A stretch of 64,000 nt of DNA from Actinomycetota bacterium (GTDB taxonomy: Bacteria > Actinomycetota > Acidimicrobiia > Acidimicrobiales > Ilumatobacteraceae). A program made the position numbers and the translations under genes. Positions 1 to 8,373 of this stretch are shown one piece after another. The stretch's first letter is position 1, and each line of letters begins with the position of its first letter. The stretch covers positions 1 to 64,000 of the forward strand of contig JAUSLV010000030.1 in the NCBI GenBank assembly GCA_030645495.1. The letters run 5' to 3'. The notes beneath the pieces were generated by a model. It worked only from the letters and a program-made list of their open reading frames with translations, was not told the DNA's origin and did not search any database.

Positions 1-2
1 TG

Positions 3-188
3 TCAGTCACCGGACGAGTCAGCATCTACGGCGACGGCAGCCTCTTCATTCCGAGGTGGACCGGCATCCCGGACGACGCCGGCGGCTACTGGAACTCCAC
101 CGAGTCTCCCAAGGGGCGCGACATGTACGGGATGGGCTGCACAGACCCGATCGATCTCGGATCCGATTGGTGGGCGTGTGGCATGTAG
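3..188 (+). CDS. C-terminal fragment of an unidentified protein (5' end outside window)
   Basis: An open frame enters from the left edge and stops at a TAG at 186-188, giving the last 61 residues of a protein. The tail is rich in Gly, Asp and Trp and ends in WWACGM, with no membrane segment or recognised domain. Third positions are mostly G/C, which supports real coding. It lies on the far side of the integrase remnant from the tRNA genes, so it may be cargo of a decayed integrated element. No function can be given from this fragment. Confidence 0.5.
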   Translation, partial: SVTGRVSIYGDGSLFIPRWTGIPDDAGGYWNSTESPKGRDMYGMGCTDPIDLGSDWWACGM

Positions 189-267
189 GCCCGGTACAAG
201 CCGATAGCGCCTAGTGCCCGAAGTGGAGTTCGCTGTCCAGCCACCTAACGGCAGGTACGCGCTTGGA

Positions 268-516
268 CTAAGCGCGCTTCCGGGTTGAGGTCCTTCGGTG
301 CAGGAGCGAGCCGACACCGATCAGCAGAACGACCCCGACCTCTACCGCGAGCACGACCGGCGCGCACCAGACAGCGACCAAGACCGCCGCCGGATCGATC
401 GGGGCTCGCAGGAGAAGGAGTATCAGAACAATGTCGAGGACGCCGAAGAAGATGATCGCGCCGGGAGCGAACCGCGACCCTCGCCGAAGATCCTCCGACA
501 CACCTGAGTCACCCAC
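268..516 (-). CDS. small two-helix membrane protein, function unknown
   Basis: 82 residues from a GTG start; a second in-frame GTG five codons later is equally possible. Two hydrophobic segments, about residues 19-37 and 44-67, are joined by a short polar turn, and the tail is strongly basic (RRTSTRKR). This is typical of small inner-membrane proteins with the positive tail inside. It has no recognised family and no operon partner. It may be cargo of the decayed element beside the tRNA-Glu gene. Confidence 0.45.
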   Translation of the reverse strand: MGDSGVSEDLRRGSRFAPGAIIFFGVLDIVLILLLLRAPIDPAAVLVAVWCAPVVLAVEVGVVLLIGVGSLLHRRTSTRKRA

Positions 517-560
517 CAGCGCAGAATGCCCGTTATGGCGCTGGTTGTCCAGTCAAAGAC

Positions 561-1049
561 TCAGTCGCCCAGGGCGGCATGCGCGTCGTCGAGATCGAGG
601 TAGCCGGCCGTTGCCCACCACCGGTGGTCCTCGGGATGGGTGCCGTCACCGCTGTGCTCACGTCGCCAGTCGCGATCGTAGAACTGCGCTTTCACCGACG
701 CGAGGTGACCTCGGCTGACATCTCGTTCGATCGCCACCTGTCGAGCGAGCTCCGCCTGAGTGCCGGGCTGCTCGACCGTCGGGTCGTTCACACCGACATC
801 GTCAAGAGCCCTCTGAGCCGCCTCGTCCTTCCCGTCAACCGAACTCCAGAAGCGGGCCGCCCGGCTGATCTCGTGGTTCCACACGGGCCAGGCCGCCGGC
901 CGCCAACGCCACGACACGGGCGACTTGTCGAACCGGCACAAGGATGCGAGCGCCTCGAGGCGCGCTGGGCGGCTCATCCACGGCAGCTCCTCCGGCGGCT
1001 CGTCCACAACCAGCGCGAGCTGAAGCACCTCAGCGGCCGCCGCTCTCAC
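561..1049 (-). CDS. hypothetical protein, tryptophan-rich
   Basis: A 162-residue frame with a GTG start overlapping the last 4 bases of the integrase remnant. The sequence is rich in Trp, Arg and Asp, with a Trp cluster near residues 48-68 and an acidic tail ending YLDLDDAHAALGD. No family is recognised. An open frame of similar length lies on the opposite strand (579-1076), so the coding strand is not certain. The minus strand is preferred because it continues the direction of the integrase remnant and gives a more ordinary protein composition. Confidence 0.4.
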   Translation of the reverse strand: MRAAAAEVLQLALVVDEPPEELPWMSRPARLEALASLCRFDKSPVSWRWRPAAWPVWNHEISRAARFWSSVDGKDEAAQRALDDVGVNDPTVEQPGTQAELARQVAIERDVSRGHLASVKAQFYDRDWRREHSGDGTHPEDHRWWATAGYLDLDDAHAALGD

Positions 1050-1219
1050 GTCCGCCGGCGATCACCTGGCCGATGATGTCTGCTGCTGCCCCGCTGCGCC
1101 TCGCGCTTGCCGGCGCGCACGGTGCGGGTGGCGTACCGCTGCTTGCGGGTAACCGGATCGGCGCCGAGGTAGACCCTCAGCTCCCAGCCATCTCCCCGTT
1201 GGCGGATGAGCCCCTTCAT
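1046..1219 (-). pseudogene. truncated tyrosine recombinase (integrase), N-terminal remnant
   Basis: From an ATG at 1219 with a strong AGGGGG Shine-Dalgarno about 8 bases upstream, the first 43 or so residues match the Arm-DNA-binding N-terminus of actinobacterial phage/ICE integrases: MKGLIRQRGDGWELRVYLG, then DPVTRKQRYATRTV and GKREAQR. After that the similarity is lost and the frame stops at 57 residues, whereas intact members have about 370-400. The catalytic domain (R...HxxR...Y) is absent in all frames. The gene begins about 100 bp from the 3' end of the tRNA-Glu gene and points away from it, the standard int-next-to-att arrangement. It is therefore a remnant of an element once inserted at this tRNA. 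Confidence 0.7.
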
Positions 1220-1265
1220 GGCCGTACCCCCTGAAATACACTGGCACGCCATTGGCAACCAGGGG

Positions 1266-1300
1266 TGAAAAACCAGCGAGCCACTCCGAAGAGTGGCTCT
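1266..1300 (-). terminator. Rho-independent terminator downstream of tRNA-Glu
   Basis: The minus strand reads AGCCACTC-TTCG-GAGTGGCT, a perfect 8-bp stem (1291-1298 with 1279-1286) closed by a stable TTCG tetraloop, with a T5 run (1266-1270) a few bases after the stem. It sits just past the 3' end of tRNA-Glu and before the integrase remnant. It probably ends the tRNA-Gln/tRNA-Glu transcript. Confidence 0.8.
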
Positions 1301-1317
1301 GACCTGGGATTACTTGG

Positions 1318-1389
1318 CAGCCCCAACGGGATTCGAACCCGTGCCGCCACCTTGAGAGGGTGGTGTCCTAGGCCACTAGACGATGGGGC
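1318..1389 (-). tRNA. tRNA-Glu (CTC)
   Basis: The minus strand folds as a tRNA: 5' acceptor GCCCCAT, a D arm with CTAGTGGCCTAGGAC, anticodon loop CTCTCAA (anticodon CTC), and T arm CGGGTTCGAATCCCG, closing against GGGGC. The sequence after the acceptor reads TGCCA, so CCA may be encoded. It lies 61 bp downstream of tRNA-Gln on the same strand. The 3' half is the probable attachment site of the element whose integrase remnant begins at 1219. Confidence 0.93.
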
Positions 1390-1450
1390 CAGGCTGCTTG
1401 CGTGTTGCTTGCTACTGCGTATTGCTGCTGACGCCCAGATGAGCGAAGCG

Positions 1451-1522
1451 TTGGGGCGCAAGGAATCGAACCCTGAATAACAGAACCAGAATCTGCTGTG
1501 TTGCCAGTTACACCACGCCCCA
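1451..1522 (-). tRNA. tRNA-Gln (CTG)
   Basis: The minus strand begins TGGGGCGTGGTGTAACTGG and ends TTCGATTCCTTGCGCCCCA, with a perfect 7-bp acceptor (TGGGGCG/CGCCCCA) and anticodon loop TTCTGGT (anticodon CTG). It stands between the ydcF-like gene and tRNA-Glu, all on the minus strand and downstream of gltX. This gltX / tRNA-Gln / tRNA-Glu neighbourhood recurs in actinomycetes. Confidence 0.93.
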
Positions 1523-1584
1523 TCGAGTTTCCCCGAAGGCGCAGGAAGTGTAGCAACGCACCCCCCGATCTCCCACCGGGAAAC

Positions 1585-2256
1585 TCAACCCGTCAGCCGC
1601 AACAACCGGTCGAAGCCGATGATCCGCCCGGCGGCGATGCCGGCGGCTTCCTTCAGCTCGCGCACGAACGCGGTACCGCCTTGTACCGGGCTGGTACGGG
1701 TGGGCGACACGTATGCCGTGAGACCCAGCTCCTGGCTCACCAGACGGATGCGCAGCGAGTGGTAGGGATCACTGACCAGCAGCACCGAATGCAGCCCCCT
1801 GGCGAACAACAGGTCGCGCACCGCCTCCAACTCGTCGTACGACGTAGTACCGCCCACCTGCTCGATCGCGTCCGCCGGCACACCACGGTCGACGAGATAG
1901 ATCGCCGACGCCTCCGCCTCGGTGAACCGGTCGCCCGGCCGATTGCCACCGGTGGTCACCACCAGTGGGGCATGCCCGTCATTCCACAGCTCGACGACGT
2001 GGTCGAGACGAGCCGCCAACTGCGGCGACGGCCGGCCGTCGTACTGCGCTGCGCCCATCACCACGATCGCGTCCACCGGCCGCGCCTGATCGCTCTCACC
2101 CGTGCGGTACACCTGCCACAGCGTGACCAGGTAGTACAACGCCAGCACCCCCACGACGGCAATCGAGATCCGGCGCGCCCGTCGCCACCCCCGCCGCGGC
2201 CGCATCGGCGGTATCTGCGGCGTCGCGTCGACGACAACCGCGTCGGACCCGACCAC
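1585..2256 (-). CDS. YdcF/SanA-like DUF218 membrane-anchored protein
   Basis: About 223 residues from a GTG at 2256. The frame is open further upstream but there overlaps gltX, so the GTG 32 bp after the gltX stop is preferred. A basic stretch is followed by one transmembrane helix near residues 30-45 (ISIAVVGVLALYYLVTLW). The DUF218 domain then runs from IVVMGAAQYDGRPSPQLAARL, with the family's GG and DPYHSLR motifs. Members are envelope proteins linked to cell-wall or vancomycin-related phenotypes in other bacteria, but their chemistry is unsettled. It is co-directional with gltX upstream and the two tRNAs downstream. Confidence 0.8.
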   Translation of the reverse strand: MVGSDAVVVDATPQIPPMRPRRGWRRARRISIAVVGVLALYYLVTLWQVYRTGESDQARPVDAIVVMGAAQYDGRPSPQLAARLDHVVELWNDGHAPLVVTTGGNRPGDRFTEAEASAIYLVDRGVPADAIEQVGGTTSYDELEAVRDLLFARGLHSVLLVSDPYHSLRIRLVSQELGLTAYVSPTRTSPVQGGTAFVRELKEAAGIAAGRIIGFDRLLRLTG

Positions 2257-2288
2257 ATCGTCGGGCCCGAAGGACGGCGTGGCCTCGG

Positions 2289-3695
2289 TCAGAGCGTGGC
2301 CTCCGCGGCGCGCATGCGGCGCAACGTCTCGTCGCGGCCCAACACTTCGAGCGCCTCGAACAGCGGCGGGCCGACGGTGCGGCCGGTGACCGCCACGCGC
2401 ACGGGCGCCTGGGCCTTGCCCAGCTTCAGCCCGTGCGCCTCGCCGATCGTCTCCAGCGTGGCCTTCAACGCATCGGCGTTCCACACCGGCAGCACCTCGT
2501 ACGCGGCGGTGGCCTCACGCAACACCGTCGCGGCCTCGGCCGCACCGAACGTCTTGGCCCACGCCGCCTCGTCGACCACCGGATCGGCGACGAACAGGAA
2601 GTCGACCACGCCGGCCGCATCCGCCAAGGTGACGCAGCGCGGCTGGATGTGCGGGGCCATCGCGAGGAACATGCCCTCGTCGAACCCGCTGCGCGGAAAC
2701 GGGGCGCTGGGGCCGAACAGCCACGGCTTGCAGGCCTCGAAGAACGCCTCGGTGGAGAGCATGCGAATGTGGTCGCCGTTGAACGCGGCCAGCTTCTTCA
2801 GATCGAAGAACGCCGGCGAATGGTTCACGTCCTCCAGCCGGAAGTCGCGCTCCATTTCCGACCACGGCGCGATCTCGCTGTCACCCTTCGGCGTCCAGCC
2901 CAAGGTCATCAAGTAGTTCACCATCGCGTCGGGCAAGTAGCCCTCGTCGCGGTACTGCTCGAGCGCCACCTTGTCGCGGCGCTTCGACAACTTCTTGCGC
3001 GCTTCGTTCACCAACACCGGCACGTGCGCCCACACCGGCGGCTCGTGGCCGAGGGCTTGCCAGATCATCTGCTGCTTCGGCGCATTGGGCAAGTGCTCCT
3101 CCGCGCGCACGACATGACTGATGCGCATCTGCAGGTCGTCGACCACATTGGCCAGCAGGAACATCGGGCTGCCGCTGCTGCGCAGCAGCACGAAATCCTC
3201 GATGAGGGCGTTGTCGAACACCACCTCGCCGCGCACGAGGTCGTGCACCGTGGTGCTGCCCGCGGGCACCTTGAAGCGCAGCACCCGGCCGGGGCCGGGG
3301 CCCAGGCCGAGGTTGCGCGACCAGCCCTGATAGCCCTGGTTGCCCTCCACCTTGTTGCGCGCCTCCACCTCGGCGGCGGTCATGTCGCAGTAGTAGGCGT
3401 TGCCCTGCTCGAACAGTTGCTTCGCTGCCGCGACGTGCGCATCGGCGTAGTGGCTCTGGTAGTACGGGCCTTCGAAACGCGGGTCGTCGGCACCGATGCC
3501 GATCCAGGCCAGGGCATCGATGATGCCTTGGGTCCACTCGGGGCGGTTGCGCTCCTCGTCGGTGTCTTCGATGCGCAACACGAACGTGCCGCCCTGGTTG
3601 TGAGCCAGCGCCCAGTTCCATAGCGCTGTGCGCGCACCTCCCACGTGGAAGAAGCCGGTGGGTGAAGGTGCGAAACGGAATCGAGGACCACTCAT
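2289..3695 (-). CDS. gltX: glutamate--tRNA ligase
   Basis: 468 residues, the normal length for bacterial GluRS, a cytosolic enzyme that charges tRNA-Glu using ATP. The N-terminus has the class I signature [16 protein letters not shown] (HIGH-equivalent HVGG at residues 17-20) and the [14 protein letters not shown] segment. The KMSKS-equivalent KKLSKRR is at 234-240. The C-terminal anticodon-binding region follows and ends [10 protein letters not shown]. The gene lies upstream of tRNA-Gln and tRNA-Glu. In most actinomycetes GluRS also charges tRNA-Gln, which GatCAB then converts; whether that holds here cannot be told from this sequence alone. Confidence 0.97.
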   Translation of the reverse strand: MSGPRFRFAPSPTGFFHVGGARTALWNWALAHNQGGTFVLRIEDTDEERNRPEWTQGIIDALAWIGIGADDPRFEGPYYQSHYADAHVAAAKQLFEQGNAYYCDMTAAEVEARNKVEGNQGYQGWSRNLGLGPGPGRVLRFKVPAGSTTVHDLVRGEVVFDNALIEDFVLLRSSGSPMFLLANVVDDLQMRISHVVRAEEHLPNAPKQQMIWQALGHEPPVWAHVPVLVNEARKKLSKRRDKVALEQYRDEGYLPDAMVNYLMTLGWTPKGDSEIAPWSEMERDFRLEDVNHSPAFFDLKKLAAFNGDHIRMLSTEAFFEACKPWLFGPSAPFPRSGFDEGMFLAMAPHIQPRCVTLADAAGVVDFLFVADPVVDEAAWAKTFGAAEAATVLREATAAYEVLPVWNADALKATLETIGEAHGLKLGKAQAPVRVAVTGRTVGPPLFEALEVLGRDETLRRMRAAEATL

Positions 3696-3745
3696 GCCTG
3701 GTCGAGGCTACCCGCGGCCCTGAGAGTCGGCCCGCCCACCCCGGT

Positions 3746-6700
3746 TCAGGTGAGCAGGGCGAGGTTGCGCAGTTGACGGACGGCAACCGACAACGTGGTG
3801 AGGTCGTGAGTGTCGACACGGCGCAGGTCGGTGAACATCGCCATTGTGCGCGCCACCAATCGCTCGTTGGCAGACTGCCAGGGAGGCACCCCACCGGCCA
3901 GCAGCACATCGTCGGCGAGATCGGCAAGGGCCGCCACCAGATCGTCGCGCAGCGCCGAGCGGGCCTGCGTCTGCCAGCGGGTGCTGCGCGGCAGGCCGCC
4001 GACGGCCTCCCACAACCACAGCAGGTCGAGTTCGTCGAACACGTGCCAGTACGCGGTGGCCACATCGCTGGTGGGTCGGCCGGCGCGAGTTGCCAGGTCG
4101 ACCATGTCGAACGCGGTGTGCAGCAGGCGCCACTGCACGCTGCGCTGGGCGAGGCCCTCGGGCACGCCGGCCGCCAGCCGACCGGCCTCGAGCGCGAAGG
4201 CGGCGTCGCGCAGCTTGCCGCGCAGCGTGCCCTCCAGCCGCACAAGGCCTTGGATACCGTCGCGATAGGTGTTCACGGCGGCGTCGATGTCGAGCGGCAG
4301 CTTGCGATGGCGCAGCAGCCACAGCGTGGCCCGCTCGACCATCGAGCGCAGTTCGAGGAACAGATCGATCTGCACGTCGGGCTTCACCTGGCCGGTGAGC
4401 GCGTCGACCTGCTGCCACGAAGGCACCAGGTCGAGGATGTCGCGAGCGGCCACCCAGGCGCGGGTGATCTCGACGACGCCCACGCCGGTCTCCTCACCGA
4501 CGCGATGGTCGAAGGAGATGCCCGACATGTTGACCATCTGGTTGCACACCTGGGTGGCGACGATCTCGCGCCTCAGTCGATGAGCGAGGATCTGGTCGCG
4601 ATACTCGCCACGCAGGCGCTGCGGGAAGTAGCGCACCAAGTCGGGCACGAGGTACGGGTTGTCGGGCAGGTCGCTGCGCACCGTCTCGGCGACGTTGGCC
4701 GTTTTCGTGTAGGCCAACAGCACCGAGAACTCGGGTGTGGTGAGGCCCACGCCGGCTGCCTGCCGTTCGGAGATCTGCCGGTCGGTGGGCAAGAACTCGA
4801 GCGAGCGGTTCAGCCAGCCCTCGGCCTCGAGCGTGTTGAGGTAGCGCGCGTGCACGTTCACCATCGGCAGGCCCTGCCGACGGGCAATCGCCAGCGCGAG
4901 CGTCTGCGCGCGGTTGTCGTCGAGCACCAGCTCGCCGACGTCGTCGGTCATCTCGGCGAGCAGCGCATTGCGCTGTTCGAGCGTCAGCGCGCCGCTCTCC
5001 ACCACCGGACCCATCAGGATCTTGATGTTCACCTCGTGGTCGCTGCAGTCCACACCGGCCGAGTTGTCGATCGCGTCGGTGTACACAAAACCACCACCCA
5101 AGGCGTATTCCACGCGGCCCCGCTGGGTGAAACCCAAGTTGCCGCCTTCGCCCACCATCCGGCAGCGCAGCTCGCCACCGTTCACCCGCAGGCCGTCGTT
5201 GGCCCGATCGCCCACGTCGGCGTGGCTCTCCGTGCTCGCCTTCACGTACGTGCCGATCCCCCCGTTCCAGAGCAGGTCGACCGGTGCCCGCAGGATCGTG
5301 GAGATCAATTCGTTCGGGGTGAACGTGGTGCGCTCGGCGCCGAGCCGCACCCGGGCCGCCTCGCTGATCTCGATCGTCTTCAAAGTGCGCGGATACACGC
5401 CGCCGCCAGGGGAGATGAGGCCGGCGGTGTAGTCGGCCCAGCTGGAGCGGGGCAGTGCGAACAGCCGCTTCCGCTCGGCGAACGACACAGCCGGGTCGGG
5501 GTCGGGGTCGAGCAGGATGTGACGATGGTCGAACGCGGCGAGCAGCCGCACGTGCGGTGAGCGCAGCAGACCATTGCCGAACACGTCGCCGCTCATGTCG
5601 CCCACGCCCACCACCGTGAGGTCGTCGGTGTCCACGTCGATGCCCAGCGCTGCGGCGTGCCGGCGAACGCTCTCCCATGCACCGCGAGCGGTGATGCCCA
5701 TCTCCTTGTGGTCGTAGCCCGCGCTGCCGCCCGAGGCGAACGCGTCGTCGAGCCAGAAGCCGTAGTCGGCGGCGATGCCGTTGGCGATGTCGCTGAACGT
5801 GGCAGTGCCCTTGTCGGCGGCCACCACGAGGTACGGGTCGTCGACGTCGTGACGAACCGTGTGCGGCGGGGCCACGACGGCGTCGCCGACGATGTTGTCG
5901 GTGAGGTCGAGCAGCCCGGCGATGAACTGGCGGTAGCAGGCCACCCCTTCGGCACGGAACTCGTCGGTGCCCGGCGCGGGCGGCCGCTTCAGTACGAAGC
6001 CGCCTTTCGCGCCGGTGGGCACGATCACCGCGTTCTTGACGATCTGTGCCTTCACCAGGCCGAGGATCTCGGTGCGGAAGTCTTCACGGCGATCGCTCCA
6101 GCGAATGCCACCGCGGGCGATCCGGCCGTTGCGCAGGTGCACGCCTTCCACCCGCGGCGAGCACACCCAGATCTCGAACAGCGGGCGGGGCAACGGCAGG
6201 TCGGGCACCTTGGTGGTGTCGAACTTGAACGCGAGCACGTCGCGGTACCCGGCGTTGGGGCCTGCGCGGAACGCGTTGGTGCGCACCGTCGCCTCGACGA
6301 GGGCGAGCACTGCACGCAGGGTGCGATCATCGTCGAGGCTGGGCACATCGTCGAGCGCGTGCGCGATCGCTGCGCGGGCGCCGTCGGCAGCAACCTCCGC
6401 ACTGTCGAGTTCGGGCGTGAAGCGAGCCGTGAACAGGTCGATCAGCGAGCGGGCGATCGCTGCGTGACGGTGCAACGTGGCCTCGATGTACTGCTGGCTG
6501 AAGGGGAACCCGATCTGGCGCAGGTAGCGCGAATAGGCCCGCAGCACCTCCACCTGGCGAGCGGTGAGGCCAGCCGCGAGCACGAGGCGATTCATCCCGT
6601 CGACCTCGACGGTGCCGTCGAACTCGGCGAGGAACGCCTGCTGCACCTCGCCGCGCGCCGCATCGGTGAGCTGCGCGCCCGCGGGAACCTCCACGCCCAC

Positions 6701-7105
6701 GTCGTGCAGCCACACGGTGGTCTCGGGCAGGTCGAATTGGAACGCTCGCTCGTCGATGGCGCGAAAGCCCAGGTTGTCGAGCAGCGGCAGCAGGTCGGCC
6801 AGCGGGATCGCCCCGCCGGCGCGGTAGACACGGAAGCGCCACTCGTCGGGGCCGGCCTCGGTGAAGTGCATCATCGCCGTGTCGGTGGGGTGGGCCCCCG
6901 CCGAGCAAGCGATGCGATCGATGATCGGCAGGTCGATCGCCGCGCTGTTCGGCCAGTTCAGCTCGTCGTACCCGGCCGGCACGATCGGCAGGACGCGATC
7001 GAGCAGTTCGGCCGCCGCTGCGCCACCAAGGCTCGCCGCCAGCGCTTCGCGGACGGCGTGCGCCCAGTCGGTGTCTGCGGCGCCCGCCGAACCCTGGATA
7101 CTCAT
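3746..7105 (-). CDS. gdh: NAD-specific glutamate dehydrogenase, large-subunit family (short form)
   Basis: 1,119 residues from an ATG at 7105 preceded by AGGTGG. It oxidises L-glutamate to 2-oxoglutarate and ammonia with NAD+. Family signatures include LPLPRPLFEIWVCSPRVEG, then NGRIARGGIRWSDRREDFRTE, KAQIVKNAVIVPTGAKGGF, VVGVGDMSGDVFGNG and MVGEGGNLGFTQ. The conserved Lys residues of KNAVIVPTGAKGG lie in the catalytic core. Canonical members (L_180 type) have about 1,600 residues; this one lacks roughly 500 at the N-terminus, where the regulatory ACT-like region normally lies, so control may differ. It is transcribed towards gltX with 50 bp between, tying glutamate breakdown to glutamate use. 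Confidence 0.93.
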   Translation of the reverse strand: MSIQGSAGAADTDWAHAVREALAASLGGAAAAELLDRVLPIVPAGYDELNWPNSAAIDLPIIDRIACSAGAHPTDTAMMHFTEAGPDEWRFRVYRAGGAIPLADLLPLLDNLGFRAIDERAFQFDLPETTVWLHDVGVEVPAGAQLTDAARGEVQQAFLAEFDGTVEVDGMNRLVLAAGLTARQVEVLRAYSRYLRQIGFPFSQQYIEATLHRHAAIARSLIDLFTARFTPELDSAEVAADGARAAIAHALDDVPSLDDDRTLRAVLALVEATVRTNAFRAGPNAGYRDVLAFKFDTTKVPDLPLPRPLFEIWVCSPRVEGVHLRNGRIARGGIRWSDRREDFRTEILGLVKAQIVKNAVIVPTGAKGGFVLKRPPAPGTDEFRAEGVACYRQFIAGLLDLTDNIVGDAVVAPPHTVRHDVDDPYLVVAADKGTATFSDIANGIAADYGFWLDDAFASGGSAGYDHKEMGITARGAWESVRRHAAALGIDVDTDDLTVVGVGDMSGDVFGNGLLRSPHVRLLAAFDHRHILLDPDPDPAVSFAERKRLFALPRSSWADYTAGLISPGGGVYPRTLKTIEISEAARVRLGAERTTFTPNELISTILRAPVDLLWNGGIGTYVKASTESHADVGDRANDGLRVNGGELRCRMVGEGGNLGFTQRGRVEYALGGGFVYTDAIDNSAGVDCSDHEVNIKILMGPVVESGALTLEQRNALLAEMTDDVGELVLDDNRAQTLALAIARRQGLPMVNVHARYLNTLEAEGWLNRSLEFLPTDRQISERQAAGVGLTTPEFSVLLAYTKTANVAETVRSDLPDNPYLVPDLVRYFPQRLRGEYRDQILAHRLRREIVATQVCNQMVNMSGISFDHRVGEETGVGVVEITRAWVAARDILDLVPSWQQVDALTGQVKPDVQIDLFLELRSMVERATLWLLRHRKLPLDIDAAVNTYRDGIQGLVRLEGTLRGKLRDAAFALEAGRLAAGVPEGLAQRSVQWRLLHTAFDMVDLATRAGRPTSDVATAYWHVFDELDLLWLWEAVGGLPRSTRWQTQARSALRDDLVAALADLADDVLLAGGVPPWQSANERLVARTMAMFTDLRRVDTHDLTTLSVAVRQLRNLALLT

Positions 7106-7197
7106 GACCCACCTGCTTTCCGCGACCACGCTGTCGCGAACGATCTACCGCCAGTGTGCCACGCCTCACCGGGTGGATCCCGCGCTACGTTGCCTCC

Positions 7198-7243
7198 ATG
7201 GCACAGATAAACGCGTTGGCATGGCACAGATGAACGTGTTGGG
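7198..7243 (+). repeat. tandem duplication of a translation-start segment (2 x 23 bp)
   Basis: Two adjacent 23-base copies, ATGGCACAGATAAACGCGTT plus GGC and ATGGCACAGATGAACGTGTT plus GGG, differ at three positions. The unit is not a multiple of three, so the first ATG is in another frame and stops after 11 codons (ATGGCACAG...AGATGA). The second ATG opens the DUF2237 gene. The first copy may act as a tiny upstream ORF or simply be a slippage relic. Confidence 0.85.
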
Positions 7244-7592
7244 TCGAGAGCTCGAACCGTGTTCGCTCGACCCCATCACTGGTTACTACCGAACCGGGTG
7301 TTGCGAGAACCACGGCGACGACCCTGGCCTGCACGTGGTGTGCGTGGTGTGCACCGACGACTTCCTGCAGTACTCGGCGGCCGCGGGCAACGACCTCAGC
7401 ACCCCGATGCCTCAGCACGGGTTCCAGGGGCTGAAGGCGGGCGACCAGTGGTGCCTGTGCGCCTCGCGTTGGCAAGAGGCGTTCGACGCCGGCAGCGCAC
7501 CACAGGTGCGGCTGGCGGCCACCCACGTGTCCGCGCTCGAACACTGCAACCTGGCCGACCTGTCGGCCCACGCGATCGACGCCGCGTCATGA
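7221..7592 (+). CDS. DUF2237 family protein
   Basis: 123 residues from the second of two duplicated ATG starts. It closely follows the DUF2237 pattern: N-terminal NVLGRELEPCSLDPITGYYR, then TGCCENHGDDPG, the VVCVVCTDDFL stretch, GNDLSTPMPQHGFQGLKAGD, and the hallmark WCLCASRWQEA before APQVRLAATH. The conserved Cys residues (CS, GCC, CLC) suggest a metal or redox role, but the family has no established function; it is common in proteobacteria, cyanobacteria and actinomycetes. Its TGA overlaps the ATG of the enoyl-CoA hydratase gene (ATGA), so the two are translationally coupled. Confidence 0.9.
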   Translation: MAQMNVLGRELEPCSLDPITGYYRTGCCENHGDDPGLHVVCVVCTDDFLQYSAAAGNDLSTPMPQHGFQGLKAGDQWCLCASRWQEAFDAGSAPQVRLAATHVSALEHCNLADLSAHAIDAAS

Positions 7593-8359
7593 CCGTTCAC
7601 GTGCACGACGACGGGCAGGTGCGGATCGTCACCATCGACCGACCCGAGGTGCGCAACGCGGTCGACGGCCTCACCGCTGTCGCCCTCGCCGAAGCGTTCC
7701 GCGCGTTCGACGCCGACCCCACGGTGCACGTGGCGGTGCTCACCGGCGCGGGAGGCACGTTCTGTGCCGGCGCCGATCTCAAGGCGATCACCGATGGCCG
7801 CGGCAACCGGGTGGAACGCGACATTGAACTCGACGGGCCGATGGGCCCCACCCGGATGCTGCTCTCGAAGCCGGTGATCGCCGCAGTGGAGGGCCATGCC
7901 GTCGCCGGCGGCCTCGAGCTGGCGATCTGGTGCGATCTGCGGGTGGCCGCCACCGATGCGGTGTTCGGCGTGTTCTGCCGCCGCTGGGGCGTTCCGCTGG
8001 TCGACGGCGGCACCGTGCGGCTACCGCGCCTCATCGGCCACAGCCATGCGCTCGACCTCACGCTCACCGGCCGCGGGGTCAGCGGCGACGAAGCGGCACG
8101 CATGGGCCTGGTCAATCGTTCGGTCGCGCCGGGCACCGCATTGGCCGCTGCCGTGCAGTTGGCGCACGAGATCGCCGCGCTGCCGCAAGGGTGCATGCGC
8201 CGCGATCGGCGCAGCAGCTACGACCAGTGGGATCTGCCCCTCACCGAGGCGCTCGCCAACGAGACCGTGCTCGGGCTCGACACGATCATGAGCGGCGAAA
8301 CCCAGGCGGGCGCGGCCCGCTTCGCCGCTGGCGCCGGCCGCCACGGCGGCACGGCCTGA
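7589..8359 (+). CDS. enoyl-CoA hydratase/isomerase (crotonase) family protein
   Basis: 256 residues with the crotonase fold: an N-terminal strand pair ending RPEVRNAVDG, the oxyanion-hole motif GAGGTFCAGADLKAI near residues 52-66, and EGHAVAGGLELA near 100-111. The family handles acyl-CoA thioesters. The position of the second catalytic Glu of true hydratases reads PLVDGG, so hydratase activity cannot be assumed; isomerase or a related reaction is possible. It overlaps the DUF2237 stop by 4 bp and is followed 14 bp later by a 2OG-dependent oxygenase, so the three genes probably form one operon. Confidence 0.9.
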   Translation: MTVHVHDDGQVRIVTIDRPEVRNAVDGLTAVALAEAFRAFDADPTVHVAVLTGAGGTFCAGADLKAITDGRGNRVERDIELDGPMGPTRMLLSKPVIAAVEGHAVAGGLELAIWCDLRVAATDAVFGVFCRRWGVPLVDGGTVRLPRLIGHSHALDLTLTGRGVSGDEAARMGLVNRSVAPGTALAAAVQLAHEIAALPQGCMRRDRRSSYDQWDLPLTEALANETVLGLDTIMSGETQAGAARFAAGAGRHGGTA

Positions 8360-8373
8360 GCGAAGCCATCACG

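Noticed and set aside
1498-2916. 472-codon plus-strand open frame opposite the ydcF-like and gltX genes
   Set aside because: It is the antisense shadow of gltX and the DUF218 gene and begins within tRNA-Gln.
3662-5560. 632-codon plus-strand open frame opposite the glutamate dehydrogenase gene
   Set aside because: Antisense of a strongly conserved catalytic region; no family features.
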